Source: Morganella morganii (GTDB lineage Bacteria; Pseudomonadota; Gammaproteobacteria; Enterobacterales; Enterobacteriaceae). From it: DNA of 64,000 nucleotides. Below are positions 36,031 to 46,465 of this stretch, piece after piece (within the stretch, counting starts at the first letter, position 1; each line of letters begins with the position of its first letter). The notes beneath the pieces were generated by a model, which did no database searches, was not told the DNA's origin, and saw only the letters and a list, made by a program, of their open reading frames with translations. The stretch covers positions 2,176,769 through 2,240,768 of the forward strand of contig NZ_VKKS01000001.1 in assembly GCF_019402645.1 (NCBI RefSeq), read 5' to 3'. Made by a program: the position numbers and the translations under genes.

Positions 36031-38043
36031 TCAGGAGTTGGCAATAAACTGCTCACGCAGCCCCTGTAATTCATCCCGTACCGCTGCCGCCTGTTCAAAT
36101 TCCAGATCCTGAGCGTGGCGGTACATCTGAGCTTCCAGTTCCTGAATTTTAACTTCCAGTTCTTTCGGCGACATACGCTGATAATCGCTGCTTTTCGCGG
36201 CTGTTTTTCCTTTGCCTTTGTTTTTCGTCCCCGCTGACGGCTGGCCGATTTTCAGGATATCGCCAATCTTTTTATTCAGTCCTTTCGGCACAATGCCATG
36301 TGCTTCGTTAAACGCCATCTGCTTCTCTCTGCGGCGTTCAGTTTCCTCAATCGCCCTTGCCATTGAGGCCGTGATTTTATCACCGTAGAGAATCGCTTTG
36401 CCGTGCAGGTTACGGGCAGCACGGCCGATTGTCTGGATCAGCGAGCGTTCGGAACGCAGGAAGCCTTCTTTATCCGCATCCAGGATGGCCACCAGCGACA
36501 CTTCCGGCATATCCAGCCCCTCACGCAGCAGGTTGATACCCACCAGCACATCAAACTCCCCGAGACGCAGATCGCGGATAATTTCCACCCGCTCCACAGT
36601 ATCGATATCCGAGTGCAGATAACGTACCCGTTCGCCGTGCTCTTCCAGATATTCAGTGAGATCTTCCGCCATTCTTTTGGTCAGTGTGGTAACCAGCACG
36701 CGCTCATTCTTCTGTACACGGATACGGATTTCAGACAGCAGATCATCCACCTGCGTGGTGACCGGCCGTACTTCCACTTCCGGATCAAGCAACCCGGTCG
36801 GCCGGACAACCTGTTCAACCACATCAGAGCCGGATTTTTCCGTCTCATATTTTCCCGGGGTGGCAGACACATAAATGCTCTGCGGCGCGAGGGATTCAAA
36901 CTCCTCAAAACGCAACGGACGGTTATCCAGTGCGGACGGCAGACGGAAGCCGTATTCCACCAACGTTTCTTTGCGCGAACGGTCGCCTTTGTACATCCCG
37001 CCGATTTGCGGAATGGTAACGTGGGATTCATCGATCACCAGCAGGCCATCTGCCGGCAGGTAATCAAACAGGGTCGGCGGGGATTCGCCGGATTTGCGTC
37101 CGGAGAGATAGCGCGAGTAGTTCTCAATACCCGAGCAGTAACCCAGCTCATTCATCATTTCCAGATCAAACTGAGTACGCTGGGCCAGGCGCTGTTCCTC
37201 CACCAGCTTGTTATTGTCGATCAGGAATTTGCGCCGCTCCGCCAGCTCCGTTTTAATCCCTTCCATCGCTTCGAGGATTCGCTCACGCGGGGTCACATAG
37301 TGGGTTTTCGGGTAAACGGTAAAACGCGGCACCTGATAATGGATATGGCCGGTCAGCGGATCAAACAGCGACAGGCGTTCCACCTCATCATCAAATAATT
37401 CCACACGCAACGCGTAATCATCCGATTCCGCCGGGAAAATATCCACCACTTCGCCGCGCACACGGAATGTACCGCGCTGAAAGGCCTGGTCATTGCGGGT
37501 GTACTGGAGATCAGAAAGCCGGTGCAGAATCGAGCGCTGATCAATGATCATCCCTTCGGTGAGGTGCAGCATCATTTTCAGGTAGCTGTCCGGATCACCC
37601 AGCCCGTAGATAGCGGAAACGGAGGCCACCACCACGACATCGCGCCGTTCCAGCAGCGCTTTGGTGGCGGAGAGCCGCATCTGCTCAATATGTTCGTTAA
37701 CCGAGGCATCCTTTTCAATAAAGGTGTCTGAACTCGGCACATAGGCTTCCGGCTGATAATAATCGTAGTAGGAGACAAAATACTCCACCGCGTTTTCGGG
37801 GAAGAAGTCTTTAATCTCACTGTAAAGCTGTGCGGCAAGGGTTTTGTTAGGTGCCATGATCATCGTCGGGCGGTTCAGCGTGGCGATAACATTGGCAATA
37901 GTGAAGGTTTTCCCCGAGCCGGTGACCCCCAGCAACGTCTGATGCGCCAGACCGTCTTCCAGGCCTTCAACCAGTTTTGCAATGGCCTGCGGCTGGTCAC
38001 CGGCCGGTTTAAAGTCAGAATGCAGTTTAAATAATTTGCTCAT
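36031..38043 (-). CDS. uvrB: Excinuclease ABC subunit B
   Basis: UvrB is the damage-verifying helicase of nucleotide excision repair. The 670-residue protein has Walker [17 protein letters not shown] near residue 40. The beta-hairpin is in [20 protein letters not shown] near 95, and [17 protein letters not shown] near 340. The helicase motif QTIGRAARN is near 540. The C-terminal UVR domain, which contacts UvrC, covers about residues 628-668. A perfect CTG-N10-CAG LexA box lies 34 bases upstream. It is convergent with ybhK. Confidence 0.98.
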   Translation of the reverse strand: MSKLFKLHSDFKPAGDQPQAIAKLVEGLEDGLAHQTLLGVTGSGKTFTIANVIATLNRPTMIMAPNKTLAAQLYSEIKDFFPENAVEYFVSYYDYYQPEAYVPSSDTFIEKDASVNEHIEQMRLSATKALLERRDVVVVASVSAIYGLGDPDSYLKMMLHLTEGMIIDQRSILHRLSDLQYTRNDQAFQRGTFRVRGEVVDIFPAESDDYALRVELFDDEVERLSLFDPLTGHIHYQVPRFTVYPKTHYVTPRERILEAMEGIKTELAERRKFLIDNNKLVEEQRLAQRTQFDLEMMNELGYCSGIENYSRYLSGRKSGESPPTLFDYLPADGLLVIDESHVTIPQIGGMYKGDRSRKETLVEYGFRLPSALDNRPLRFEEFESLAPQSIYVSATPGKYETEKSGSDVVEQVVRPTGLLDPEVEVRPVTTQVDDLLSEIRIRVQKNERVLVTTLTKRMAEDLTEYLEEHGERVRYLHSDIDTVERVEIIRDLRLGEFDVLVGINLLREGLDMPEVSLVAILDADKEGFLRSERSLIQTIGRAARNLHGKAILYGDKITASMARAIEETERRREKQMAFNEAHGIVPKGLNKKIGDILKIGQPSAGTKNKGKGKTAAKSSDYQRMSPKELEVKIQELEAQMYRHAQDLEFEQAAAVRDELQGLREQFIANS

Positions 38044-38076
38044 GAACCCCCCTGCGCGAATAGGGTCACTATGATA

Positions 38077-38092
38077 CTGGATAAAAAACCAG
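38077..38092 (-). promoter_or_regulatory. LexA box of uvrB
   Basis: On the minus strand the site reads CTGGTTTTTTATCCAG, an exact CTG-N10-CAG. It is nearly the same as the E. coli uvrB SOS box and lies 34 bases before the ATG. Confidence 0.92.
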
Positions 38093-38174
38093 CTTCAACC
38101 CCCGGCAGAAAAAATCCGTTATTTTGTGATTTTTTGCTTGCAAAACCGGGGAAAATTTTATTGGCCGTACACAG

Positions 38175-38409
38175 TTATCCCCAAAAAAAAGCACTTGCAA
38201 TTTTAAATTATGCTGAAATCCGGTGCCCCTCTGACCAATTGCTATTTTTCACACCGGACGACCCTTGATTTTATTTATCTTGTTGTTATTTGTGGATAAA
38301 TTATAAAAGTCCGATTTTACAACAATGTCAGTGAAAGCCCCGTATCTGCAAGGATAGCGTGAGTTTTCTAAAGTTAATGCACAAGGTTATCCACAGGAAT
38401 AGTGGATAA
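38175..38409. promoter_or_regulatory. Cluster of four DnaA-box-like sites upstream of uvrB
   Basis: TTATCCCCA (38175-38183, plus), TGTGGATAA (38292-38300, minus-strand TTATCCACA) and TTATCCACA (38387-38395, plus) match the 9-base DnaA box TTATNCACA fully or with one change. AGTGGATAA (38401-38409) is a one-mismatch minus-strand copy beside the third. The 480-base uvrB-bioD gap holds no gene. DnaA boxes are reported upstream of E. coli uvrB, so a regulatory role is plausible. Confidence 0.6.
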
Positions 38410-38510
38410 CTTAATAAAGTCGTTTGCCGGTGCATGGTTGCGTGACATTGCGCAATCATAAAACTGTCACTTTCAGCACAAAGAGAAAAAATAATTCAGG
38501 ATTTTTTCCT

Positions 38511-38566
38511 GATAAAAAACACCCGGCCGGAAGATTTGCCGTGATCCCGTCACGATCCGGCCGGAT
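38511..38566 (-). terminator. Terminator of the bioBFCD operon
   Basis: CCGGCCGG arms at 38523 and 38557 enclose a second stem (CGTGA/TCACG). On the minus strand they are followed by GTTTTTTATC. It comes seven bases after the bioD stop. Confidence 0.85.
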
Positions 38567-38572
38567 GCAGGA

Positions 38573-39256
38573 TCAGTGCGCGCAAACCGGCAGTGAAAGA
38601 TAGCCTGATAAGTCCTGATTCAGCGGATCCGGCAGATGCGGCAGCACACCCAGGCACGGTGCCGGGATCAGATTATTCAGTGTCGCCAGATATTCCTGCT
38701 GACGAAGCCCCGGCGGGGTGACCTCATTGGCTACCCAGCCAGCCAGCGGCAGTCCGGCATGCTGTATTGCCAGTACCGTCAGTAAGGCATGATTAATACA
38801 GCCGAGTTTCACCCCGGCCACCAGGATCACCGGCATCCCCGTCTGTACCACCCAGTCCGCATAGTTTTGTGTGTCCGACAGCGGCGTAAACCATCCGCCC
38901 GCCCCTTCGGTCAGCACCCAGTCTGCCTGCTGATTCAGCGCATGCAGCCCGTCAGTCATCACCGCAAACGACAGCGGGGTTTGTGTCAACTCACCGGCAA
39001 TGTGCGGCGACGTCGGTTCAGCAAAGGTATAAGGGTTAATCTGCGCATAACTGACCGGCGGCACCGTATGCCGCCACAATGCCAGTGCATCACTGTTGCG
39101 CAGACCGTCCTCCGTCATTTCACTGCCCGAGGCCACCGGCTTATAACCGGCGCAGCGGAAACCGGCGTTACGGGCGGTCTGCAACAGGGCACAGCTGACC
39201 ACAGTTTTACCGGCATCCGTATCGGTACCGGTTAAAAACCAGTTATTTTTCAACAT
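38573..39256 (-). CDS. bioD: Dethiobiotin synthetase
   Basis: BioD closes the ureido ring of dethiobiotin with CO2 and ATP. The 227-residue protein has the P-loop TGTDTDAGKTVVSCALLQ at the N-terminus. YKPVASGSE is near residue 39, TEGAGGWFTPL near 115 and the nucleotide-specificity region VANEV near 175. It overlaps bioC by 14 bases and ends the operon. Confidence 0.96.
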   Translation of the reverse strand: MLKNNWFLTGTDTDAGKTVVSCALLQTARNAGFRCAGYKPVASGSEMTEDGLRNSDALALWRHTVPPVSYAQINPYTFAEPTSPHIAGELTQTPLSFAVMTDGLHALNQQADWVLTEGAGGWFTPLSDTQNYADWVVQTGMPVILVAGVKLGCINHALLTVLAIQHAGLPLAGWVANEVTPPGLRQQEYLATLNNLIPAPCLGVLPHLPDPLNQDLSGYLSLPVCAH

Positions 39257-40037
39257 GTATGACTCCGTACTGAATAAGATAACTGAGCGGAAATGTCCCG
39301 TCTTCGGCAGGATAATAATTCGCCAGCTGTATGAGTTTATTGCGTGTCATCAGTCCGGCAGCACGTCCCTGATGGACATGCGTGGCACCAATTCCCTTGA
39401 GGGAGTGCAGCAGCGCGGGCAGAGAATCAAAAGAGAGCCGGTAACAGACCTCCGACAAGGTATGACGGTAAGGCCGGCAGGCAGCGGAAACCGCATCCCG
39501 GCTGAGAAAACCGTTGGCGTGACGGCTGCTGTCCACCCGGGCAAAGGCCTGATTCAGTTCATCCAGCGATCCGCTGAGCAGCGTGGAAAACGCCATCACA
39601 CCGCCTGGCCGGATCACCCGCACCAAACCGTTCAGGGCTGTCGTCAGGGAATCACACCACTGCACCGCCAGGTTACTGAAACAGAAATCAAACTGATTAT
39701 CCGCAAAAGGCAGCTGTTCAATATCCCCCTGCACATAGCGGGTCGCCCGCTGCTGCTCACGTGCATGCGCCAGCATTGCCGGGGAGAGATCAAACGCAGT
39801 CACACTGCGGCATTCCGCTTTCCACTGTTCACTGAAAAACCCGGTACCGCATCCGGCATCCAGCCCGTGCAGTTCAGACAGTATTTGCCCGGAAAGTGCC
39901 TGTGTGGTCAGCTGACGCAAATGGTGGCCGGTTTTCTGCTGAAGATACGCCACGGTGTCATATTGCCCGGCTGCGCGTCCGAAAGCAGCGGCAACGGCGG
40001 TTTTATTCACCGGGATGGTAGTGACGGCAGAATGCAT
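39243..40037 (-). CDS. bioC: Malonyl-ACP O-methyltransferase
   Basis: BioC methylates malonyl-ACP so that fatty acid enzymes can build pimeloyl-ACP. The SAM motif LHGLDAGCGTGFFSEQW is near residue 58, and the post-I block VTAFDLSPAMLAHAREQ follows. CFSNLAVQWCDSL is near 118, and SLKGIGATHVHQGR near 215. ATG 40037, eight bases after GGAGGCG, gives 264 residues and overlaps bioF by 35 bases. The frame extends to 40082 without similarity. Confidence 0.94.
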   Translation of the reverse strand: MHSAVTTIPVNKTAVAAAFGRAAGQYDTVAYLQQKTGHHLRQLTTQALSGQILSELHGLDAGCGTGFFSEQWKAECRSVTAFDLSPAMLAHAREQQRATRYVQGDIEQLPFADNQFDFCFSNLAVQWCDSLTTALNGLVRVIRPGGVMAFSTLLSGSLDELNQAFARVDSSRHANGFLSRDAVSAACRPYRHTLSEVCYRLSFDSLPALLHSLKGIGATHVHQGRAAGLMTRNKLIQLANYYPAEDGTFPLSYLIQYGVIHVEK

Positions 40038-41187
40038 CCAGCGCCTCCGTAAGCTGTGTGATATCGTCGCGGTGATGCGCACTGGTCAGCGTGATACGCA
40101 GACGGGCAGTATTCGGCGGTACCGTCGGCGGACGGATCGCTTTCACCCACAGGCCACGAGCCTGTAAATAGTGCGACAATGCCAGGGCGGCACGGTTATC
40201 CCCCACGATCAGCGGCTGGATCGCCGATGCGGACGGTAATAATTGCATCGGCAGATGCGCCACCTGCTGACGAAAAAGGCGGATATTCTCCGCCAGCTTG
40301 TCCCGCAGCCCGTCGCCGTGACGGATTTCCTGTACCGCCGCCTGAATGGCACACGCCTGCGCCGCCGGGAATGTGGTGCTGTAGATAAGATGACGGGCAT
40401 ATTGTGTCAGATAATCTGCAGTCTGTGCATCACACAGCACGGCTGCGCCGCTGACACCCACGGCTTTACCGAAGGTGACAATCTGAATATCCGGGCGGAT
40501 CCCCGCCGCATCACAACTGCCCCGCCCTTCACGGCCGCAGACGCCGATACCGTGCGCATCATCCGCCATCAGCCGGGCACTGTGCTGCCGGGTAAGCGGC
40601 AGGATCGCCGCCAGCGGCGCGGCATCCCCGTCCATACTGAAGATCCCTTCAGTGATCACCAGGGTTTTGCCGGTACTGTTTTGCTTCCGGCTCAGGCGGG
40701 TGCTCAAATGGGCGGTATCGTTGTGATGAAAACGGCTGAATTCAGCAGGTGAATGCATCGCCGCTTCCATAATGGAGGCGTGCGCGAGTTTGTCACAGAT
40801 AAGGTGGTCGCCGCGCTGCATCAGTGCCGTGATCACCGCCTGATTGGCACTGAAACCGGAGACTAACAGGATTGCACGATCAAACCCGAGCCAGTCCGCC
40901 AGCATCTGTTCCAGATCCCGGTGTGCCGTCGTATAGCCGGTGACATGGCCGGAGCCGCCGGAGCCAACACCATATTGTTCAGTGCTGTCACACCAGGCAC
41001 GGATCACCGCCGGGTGGCGGCTCAGGCCGAGATAATCATTGCCGGAAAAATTCACGGCACGTCTGCCGTTCACCAGAAGGGTGCGCCCGTCCGAGCCGTC
41101 ATTGGCGTCACGGCGTCGTACCGCATCTTGTTCCTGCGCCTGTTGCAGGCGCTCAGAAAGAAAAGTCTGCCACATGGTACGGCTCAC
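40003..41187 (-). CDS. bioF: 8-amino-7-oxononanoate synthase
   Basis: BioF is a PLP enzyme that condenses pimeloyl-ACP with alanine. The 394-residue protein shows [14 protein letters not shown] near residue 46 and [20 protein letters not shown] near 73. The aspartate of [11 protein letters not shown] is near 208. The PLP lysine block [15 protein letters not shown] has Lys near 239. Its ATG overlaps the bioB stop by four bases. Confidence 0.96.
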   Translation of the reverse strand: MSRTMWQTFLSERLQQAQEQDAVRRRDANDGSDGRTLLVNGRRAVNFSGNDYLGLSRHPAVIRAWCDSTEQYGVGSGGSGHVTGYTTAHRDLEQMLADWLGFDRAILLVSGFSANQAVITALMQRGDHLICDKLAHASIMEAAMHSPAEFSRFHHNDTAHLSTRLSRKQNSTGKTLVITEGIFSMDGDAAPLAAILPLTRQHSARLMADDAHGIGVCGREGRGSCDAAGIRPDIQIVTFGKAVGVSGAAVLCDAQTADYLTQYARHLIYSTTFPAAQACAIQAAVQEIRHGDGLRDKLAENIRLFRQQVAHLPMQLLPSASAIQPLIVGDNRAALALSHYLQARGLWVKAIRPPTVPPNTARLRITLTSAHHRDDITQLTEALDAFCRHYHPGE

Positions 41188-42221
41188 AGGGCTGCGTTAT
41201 AGAATTTTTCGTCATCACTGTGACTGATGGCATCCAGTAAATAATCAGTCTGCTCATTGTCCCCCTGAGTCACATGGATAGCTTCGCGTTTGATCCCCAG
41301 TTTTCTGAACAGCGCGATATCGGTATTTTCTTCCGGGTTGGTAGTGGTGAGCAGCTTGCAGCCGTAAAAAATGGAGTTCGCGCCTGCCATAAAGCAAAGC
41401 GCCTGGGTCTGTTCATTCATCTGTTCACGTCCGGCCGATAGACGCACATGAGACGTTGGCATCATAATGCGGGCAACAGCAATAGTGCGGACAAAATCAA
41501 ACGGATCGACTTCCTCATTATCCTCAAATGGCGTGCCTTTGATTTTCGCCAGCATGTTGATCGGAACACTTTCCGGTGCTTTCGGCAGATTCGACAGCTG
41601 TACCAGCATCGCTGCACGGTCGCGCACGGCCTCACCCAGTCCTAAGATTCCGCCGGAACACACTTTGATCCCCGCATCCCGCACATTATCGAGGGTATTG
41701 AGTCTGTCCTGATAGGTCCGGGTGGTCACAATCGAACCGTAGAATTCCGGGGAGGTATCGAGGTTGTGGTTGTAGTAATCCAGACCTGCTCTGGCAAGGC
41801 GCTCCGCCTGTGAACTGTTCAGCATACCGAGTGTCATGCAGGTTTCCATGCCCAGCGCCCGCACTTCCTTCACCATGGTTTCCAGATACGGCATATCACG
41901 CTCATGGGGATTCTTCCACGCCGCGCCCATGCAGAATCGGGTCGAACCGGCAGCCCGCGCTTTACGCGCCGTTTCCACCACCTGCTGTACTTCCATCAGG
42001 CGCTCTTTTTCCAGCCCGGTTTTGTACCGTGCACTTTGTGCACAGTATTTACAATCTTCCGGACACGCGCCGGTTTTGATGGAGAGCAGTGTGCTGATCT
42101 GCACCTGCTGCGGGTCAAAATGCTGGCGATGTATGGTCTGAGCTTCAAACAACAGTTCAAAAAAAGGTTTTTCAAACAATGTATTGGCTTCTTTTAATGT
42201 CCACTGACGACCTTGACTCAT
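41184..42221 (-). CDS. bioB: Biotin synthase
   Basis: BioB inserts sulfur into dethiobiotin by radical SAM chemistry. The 345-residue protein has the cluster motif [14 protein letters not shown] near residue 53. [16 protein letters not shown] is near 95, ligands of the auxiliary cluster follow (ETCMTLGML and [11 protein letters not shown]), and [11 protein letters not shown] is near 290. It is the first gene of bioBFCD, divergent from bioA. Confidence 0.98.
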   Translation of the reverse strand: MSQGRQWTLKEANTLFEKPFFELLFEAQTIHRQHFDPQQVQISTLLSIKTGACPEDCKYCAQSARYKTGLEKERLMEVQQVVETARKARAAGSTRFCMGAAWKNPHERDMPYLETMVKEVRALGMETCMTLGMLNSSQAERLARAGLDYYNHNLDTSPEFYGSIVTTRTYQDRLNTLDNVRDAGIKVCSGGILGLGEAVRDRAAMLVQLSNLPKAPESVPINMLAKIKGTPFEDNEEVDPFDFVRTIAVARIMMPTSHVRLSAGREQMNEQTQALCFMAGANSIFYGCKLLTTTNPEENTDIALFRKLGIKREAIHVTQGDNEQTDYLLDAISHSDDEKFYNAAL

Positions 42222-42272
42222 AACTGTAACTCCCGATAAAAAAGTGTTGCCAGTTTAAATATCAGCATTATC

Positions 42273-42306
42273 ATGTCAACTTTATTCGCATTGATATGGT
42301 TTACAT
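42273..42306. promoter_or_regulatory. BirA operator (bioO) between bioB and bioA
   Basis: ATGTCAACT, a 16-base spacer and GGTTTACAT form the interrupted palindrome of the biotin operator (TTGTAAACC-N15/16-GGTTTACAA). The right arm is nearly perfect, the left arm has three changes. It lies just before the bioA start and shows that the ATG at 42296 falls within the operator. Confidence 0.8.
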
Positions 42307-42307
42307 A

Positions 42308-43612
42308 ATGGCTTTTTCAGGGAATATTTCAGGTCACATCTTTTCAGATGATGATGCGGATTTTGACCGCCGCCACATCTGGCACCCTTATACATCAATG
42401 ACTCAGCCGCTACCGGTCTATCCGGTAGTGTCGGCACAAGGTGCTGTACTGACACTCGCAGACGGCCGTGATCTGGTTGACGGTATGTCCTCCTGGTGGG
42501 CTGCTATCCACGGCTACAATCATCCGGTACTGAATGCGGCTGTAACAGAGCAGCTGTCGCAGATGTCACATGTGATGTTCGGCGGTATAACTCATCCGTC
42601 TGCCGTTGCGCTGTGCCGCCGTCTGGTGGCCATCACCCCTTCCCCGCTGGAGTGTGTATTTCCGGCGGATTCCGGCTCTGTGGCAGTGGAAGTGGCACTG
42701 AAAATGGCACTGCAGTACTGGCAGGCACGCGGCGAAAAACGTCACCGGATAATCACCCCGCGTCATGGCTATCACGGCGATACATTCGGTGCGATGTCAG
42801 TGTGCGATCCGCAAAACTCCATGCACTCCCTCTGGCAGGGCTATCTGCCGGATCACCTGTTTGCGGATGCACCACAGTGCGGATTTGATGAGGAATGGCG
42901 GCCGGACGATCTCCGTTCTGTGGAAAGTCTGCTGTCGCAGCATCATCATGAAGTCGCCGCAGTGATCCTGGAGCCTGTTGTCCAGGGCGCGGGCGGGATG
43001 CGCTTTTACCATCCGGAGTATCTGAAAGGCGTAAGATCGCTGTGTGATCACTACAATGTCCTGCTGATTTGTGACGAGATCGCCACCGGGTTCGGACGTA
43101 CCGGAAAGCTGTTTGCCTGTGAATATTCCGGAATATCACCAGACATTATGTGTCTCGGAAAAGCCATCACTGGTGGTTATATGACGCTTTCCGCCACCCT
43201 GACCACCCGTCATATTGCGGACACCATCAGTCAGGGTGACGCGGGCTGCTTTATGCACGGCCCGACCTTTATGGGTAATCCGCTGGCCTGTGCCACGGCA
43301 GTAGCGAGTATTGATCTGCTGTTGTCCGGTGACTGGGCGGCGCGCGTGAAGGCGATCGAAGCACAACTGAAAAGTACTCTGCTGCCGCTGAAATCCCGCA
43401 GCGGGATCCGGGATGCACGGGTACTCGGCACTATTGGTGTCATTGAAACGGAAGAACCGGTAAATATGGCAGTGTTACAGCGCCGCTTTGTTGACGACGG
43501 TGTGTGGATCCGCCCGTTCGGACGGCTGATTTATATTATGCCGCCGTACATTATTACAGATGCACAGCTGGAAAAACTGACCCTGGCGATAGATAAGGTG
43601 ACTGCGGGATAA
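42308..43612 (+). CDS. bioA: Adenosylmethionine-8-amino-7-oxononanoate transaminase
   Basis: BioA uses SAM as amino donor to make 7,8-diaminononanoate with PLP. The 434-residue protein shows [19 protein letters not shown] near residue 22, [16 protein letters not shown] near 60 and [26 protein letters not shown] is near 222, [16 protein letters not shown] near 250 and the PLP lysine in [11 protein letters not shown] near 281. ATG 42308 is chosen because the earlier one is inside bioO. No clear ribosome site is seen. Confidence 0.96.
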   Translation: MAFSGNISGHIFSDDDADFDRRHIWHPYTSMTQPLPVYPVVSAQGAVLTLADGRDLVDGMSSWWAAIHGYNHPVLNAAVTEQLSQMSHVMFGGITHPSAVALCRRLVAITPSPLECVFPADSGSVAVEVALKMALQYWQARGEKRHRIITPRHGYHGDTFGAMSVCDPQNSMHSLWQGYLPDHLFADAPQCGFDEEWRPDDLRSVESLLSQHHHEVAAVILEPVVQGAGGMRFYHPEYLKGVRSLCDHYNVLLICDEIATGFGRTGKLFACEYSGISPDIMCLGKAITGGYMTLSATLTTRHIADTISQGDAGCFMHGPTFMGNPLACATAVASIDLLLSGDWAARVKAIEAQLKSTLLPLKSRSGIRDARVLGTIGVIETEEPVNMAVLQRRFVDDGVWIRPFGRLIYIMPPYIITDAQLEKLTLAIDKVTAG

Positions 43613-43648
43613 AAAACAGGCTGCTGACATCAGCGCCGGAGAAGCGAT

Positions 43649-43747
43649 GATAACGGGCAAAAAAGAAAAGTCGCTGTGAATACATCCCTGTACACTCATG
43701 CGCGTCATCCATGACACGCATGCTTTTCGTTTCGCCTGCCCGTTATC
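43649..43747. repeat. Three nested inverted repeats downstream of bioA
   Basis: Outer arms are GATAACGGGC (43649) and GCCCGTTATC (43738), middle arms GAAAAG (43665) and CTTTTC (43723). The inner arms are CATGCGCGTCAT (43697) and ATGACACGCATG (43711) with one mismatch. Together they can fold the whole 99 bases into one long hairpin with a loop arm. The inner hairpin plus CTTTTCGTTTC may be the bioA terminator, but the extra outer stem is unusual. Confidence 0.7.
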
Positions 43748-43788
43748 GCTTATTACCTGACCGGCAAACGCTGTATTGAAAAAACACA

Positions 43789-44778
43789 TTATTTCAGCGT
43801 CAGCACCATCACCCACATCGGCCCCTGTCCTGCCGGGTAGCGGTTTATAAAGTGCAGTTCACCGGTAATCGCATCAATACGGGAAACCGCTACATGATGA
43901 GAGAGCTGTCCGGTTGAGATCAGGAAGCGCCCGCTGTTATCCACCGCAAAACCGCGCGGCTGAGTTTCTGTCGGATACCGACCCGCCAGCTGCAGATGGC
44001 CGCCGTCGTCCGACACCCGGTAGTGATTAATCACACTTGATGCCCGCTCACAGGCATAGAGATGACGTCCGTCCGGCGTGATATGGATATCTGCCGCCCA
44101 GCGGCGCCCCTGATAATCATCCGCCATCATATCCACAGACTGAATCTCGCGGACCTTAATCCATTCGCGGTAAACATTGATTGTTGCATTTAATTCATTC
44201 AGACAATACGCCACATGTTTTGCCGGATGAAACGCCATATGGCGCGGCCCGGCACCGGCCGCAACGCTCAGCATATCGGCGTGGCGTTCGCTTAAACGAC
44301 CATCTTCCCCGATAGTATATGTGCGGATATGATCTTCTCCGAGGCACGGCACAAACAGTGTGAGGCCATCCTGTGCAATATTGGCGGAATGAGGATTTTT
44401 TAATCCCTCAATCACCTGCACCGCACGGGCAGGAATGCCGTTATCACGGATCGGCAGCACAGCCAGATTTCCCTGGTGGTAAGAGGCAGCGTACAGAGTG
44501 CGCCCGGCTTTATCAGGAGTAATATAAGCGGCTGTTCCCGGGAGCGGTGTCAGGCCGGTCTGAGTCAGTTTGCCGTCTTCTGCAATTTCATATGTCACCA
44601 CCGCATTGCCCGGCTTTACCGCAGCATAAAGATGACGGCCATCCGGTGCAGTGATCAACGGTTGCACCTGATCAGGTGTTGATACTGTCTGTAACAGTGA
44701 CATTTCACCGTGTTCATTCATCTGCCAGACATGAATCTGATGACTTTCCGTGCTGGCAACATAAACCACCTGCTTCAT
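43789..44778 (-). CDS. pgl: 6-phosphogluconolactonase (YbhE type)
   Basis: Pgl hydrolyses 6-phosphogluconolactone in the pentose phosphate pathway. The 329-residue protein is a seven-bladed beta-propeller of the lactonase family and aligns with E. coli YbhE. Repeated blades contain DGRHLYAAVKPGNAV near residue 46 and DKAGRTLYAASYHQGN near 88. AGPRHMAFHPAKHVAYCLNE is near 178 and DGRHLYACERASSVINHYRV near 236. It is divergent from ybhA, as pgl and ybhA are in E. coli. Confidence 0.93.
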   Translation of the reverse strand: MKQVVYVASTESHQIHVWQMNEHGEMSLLQTVSTPDQVQPLITAPDGRHLYAAVKPGNAVVTYEIAEDGKLTQTGLTPLPGTAAYITPDKAGRTLYAASYHQGNLAVLPIRDNGIPARAVQVIEGLKNPHSANIAQDGLTLFVPCLGEDHIRTYTIGEDGRLSERHADMLSVAAGAGPRHMAFHPAKHVAYCLNELNATINVYREWIKVREIQSVDMMADDYQGRRWAADIHITPDGRHLYACERASSVINHYRVSDDGGHLQLAGRYPTETQPRGFAVDNSGRFLISTGQLSHHVAVSRIDAITGELHFINRYPAGQGPMWVMVLTLK

Positions 44779-45000
44779 TCGTGCTCCTTAATATCATCAC
44801 TTACCCGTTTGATTTTTAACAGGTAATGTAAGCATTTCTGTATAATAATACCGCACTTAGCGTTTATCGCGAAACAATTAACATGCTATATTATCAGTTA
44901 TCTCCGCTCGGAATCATTCAGGATGCCGTCAGGATACAATAATATACCCTGATGCCCGCTGTTATTCCGGTTCTGACACTCATACAAGGGGCTCCCTGTT

Positions 45001-45822
45001 ATGTCTTACCGCGTCCTCGCATTTGATCTCGATGGTACACTTCTCGATCCGGATAAACATATTTTACAGGAGTCGCTGGATGCTATCCGCGAAGCCCGTC
45101 GTGCCGGGGTACAGGTGCTGATTGTCACCGGCCGTCATCACGTTGCTATCCATCCGTTTTATCAGACATTGCAGCTGGATACACCGGCTATCTGCTGTAA
45201 CGGCACGTATCTGTACGATTATCCGGGGAAAAAGGTGCTTTCCGCCAATCCGATGAGTGTCAGTGAATCCCGTCAGCTGCTGGAACGTCTGGCGCAGACG
45301 GATATCGAACACCTGATGTATATCTCTGATGCCATGCTGTATCACACTGACAGCAGCACCATTGAGCGGACACTGAACTGGTCTGCTTCTCTGCCCGAAC
45401 ACCAGCGCCCGGTAATGCGCAAAGTGGATAATTTCCTTGACGAACTTGATCGCACCGATACCATCTGGAAATTCGCCACCTGCTCAGACGATCTGAATAA
45501 ACTGCGCGAATTTACCGATGCCGTGGAAGCCGATATGGGACTGTCCTGTGAATGGTCATGGATAAACCAGGTGGATATCGCCCGCAAAGGTAACAGCAAA
45601 GGCCGCCGTTTACAGGAATGGGTTGAATCCCGGGGAATGTCGATGAAAGATGTGATGGCATTTGGTGATAACCATAATGACATCAGCATGCTTTCGGCTG
45701 CCGGTCTGGGAGTGGCAATGGGAAATGCGGCAAACGAAGTAAAAGCACATGCCGATCTGGTCATCACAGATAATACACAGCCGGGTATTGCACAGGCGAT
45801 CCGCCGTCATATTCTCAGCTGA
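45001..45822 (+). CDS. ybhA: HAD-family phosphatase YbhA
   Basis: YbhA is a Cof-type HAD phosphatase known to act on pyridoxal phosphate and sugar phosphates. The 273-residue protein carries motif I AFDLDGTLLDPDK at the N-terminus and LIVTGRHHVAIHPFYQTLQ near residue 40. AICCNGTYLYDYPGKK is near 62, and motif IV AFGDNHNDISMLSAAGLGVA near 220. AAGGGGC lies before the ATG. Confidence 0.94.
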   Translation: MSYRVLAFDLDGTLLDPDKHILQESLDAIREARRAGVQVLIVTGRHHVAIHPFYQTLQLDTPAICCNGTYLYDYPGKKVLSANPMSVSESRQLLERLAQTDIEHLMYISDAMLYHTDSSTIERTLNWSASLPEHQRPVMRKVDNFLDELDRTDTIWKFATCSDDLNKLREFTDAVEADMGLSCEWSWINQVDIARKGNSKGRRLQEWVESRGMSMKDVMAFGDNHNDISMLSAAGLGVAMGNAANEVKAHADLVITDNTQPGIAQAIRRHILS

Positions 45823-45844
45823 TAAATACGGTTTTATAACCCAT

Positions 45845-45874
45845 AAAAAATGCCTTTTAATAAAGGCGTTTTTT
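45845..45874. terminator. Terminator downstream of ybhA
   Basis: AAAAATGCCTTT pairs with AAAGGCGTTTTT (one G-T pair) around a short loop, followed by T residues. The A run makes it usable in both directions. Confidence 0.85.
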
Positions 45875-45911
45875 ATTATTTCTGTTTCTGCCGGCCTGAA
45901 AACAAAACCGG

Positions 45912-46268
45912 TTATTTATACTTATCAAAACTCCAGTTGTTTTTCGGTTTTTCTGCCGGATTTTGGTTCGGGAATTTTTCGTTTTCGACTATCAACAGTA
46001 ATTTGGATCCGTCATAGGTATAGCCGCCCTCAGAGTACTGATACGGGAAGCTTTCTGTCGTCACCACTTTATACCCCATACTGAGCAGTTCCGGGAGACG
46101 TATTCCGCCCTGAGTGCCGTCAGTGGTACCGATACACCAGACTTTTAAATTTTCGATTTCAACATCTTTGACTTTTTTCAGATAGGTGTAACACATCACC
46201 TGATTAGCGGCCAGCGCCTGACCGCCGGAGAAAATCCCCAGTAATAAAAAGAGAAGCACTTTTTTCAT
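45912..46268 (-). CDS. Secreted small protein of unknown function
   Basis: The 118-residue product starts with a good signal peptide (MKKVLLFLLLGIFSGGQALA, cut before ANQVMCYT). Its mature part of about 98 residues has two cysteines (VMCYTYLKK and VWCIGTTDGT) that could form a disulfide. It also has several aromatic and glycine-rich strands (YQYSEGGYTYDGSKL), which suggest a small beta-rich periplasmic domain. AGAGGGATAAA precedes the ATG. I recognise no family. It stands alone between ybhA and modC. Confidence 0.75.
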   Translation of the reverse strand: MKKVLLFLLLGIFSGGQALAANQVMCYTYLKKVKDVEIENLKVWCIGTTDGTQGGIRLPELLSMGYKVVTTESFPYQYSEGGYTYDGSKLLLIVENEKFPNQNPAEKPKNNWSFDKYK

Positions 46269-46465
46269 TTTATCCCTCTGACTCAGTGGTTTTTATGCAA
46301 TAACGCACGTCTCACACTTGTTTCCGTGTGCGGAGAATATTATGTGATAATACGGCAGGGTCAGTAATGAACCGGCGCTAATATATATCGCCTGTGTACC
46401 GGAAGGGCAATCAGAATAATATGAATGCCCCTTTTATTAATGAAAAATACGTATATCCGGACAGA

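Noticed and set aside
36403-37398. 331-codon open frame opposite uvrB
   Set aside because: It lies wholly antisense to a well-conserved gene, has no ribosome site and no recognisable motif.
42296-42307. ATG 42296 as the bioA start
   Set aside because: It lies inside the BirA operator; ATG 42308 is the better start.
43475-43816. 113-codon minus-strand frame spanning the bioA-pgl gap
   Set aside because: It covers the nested hairpins and the bioA 3' end and has no protein-like features.
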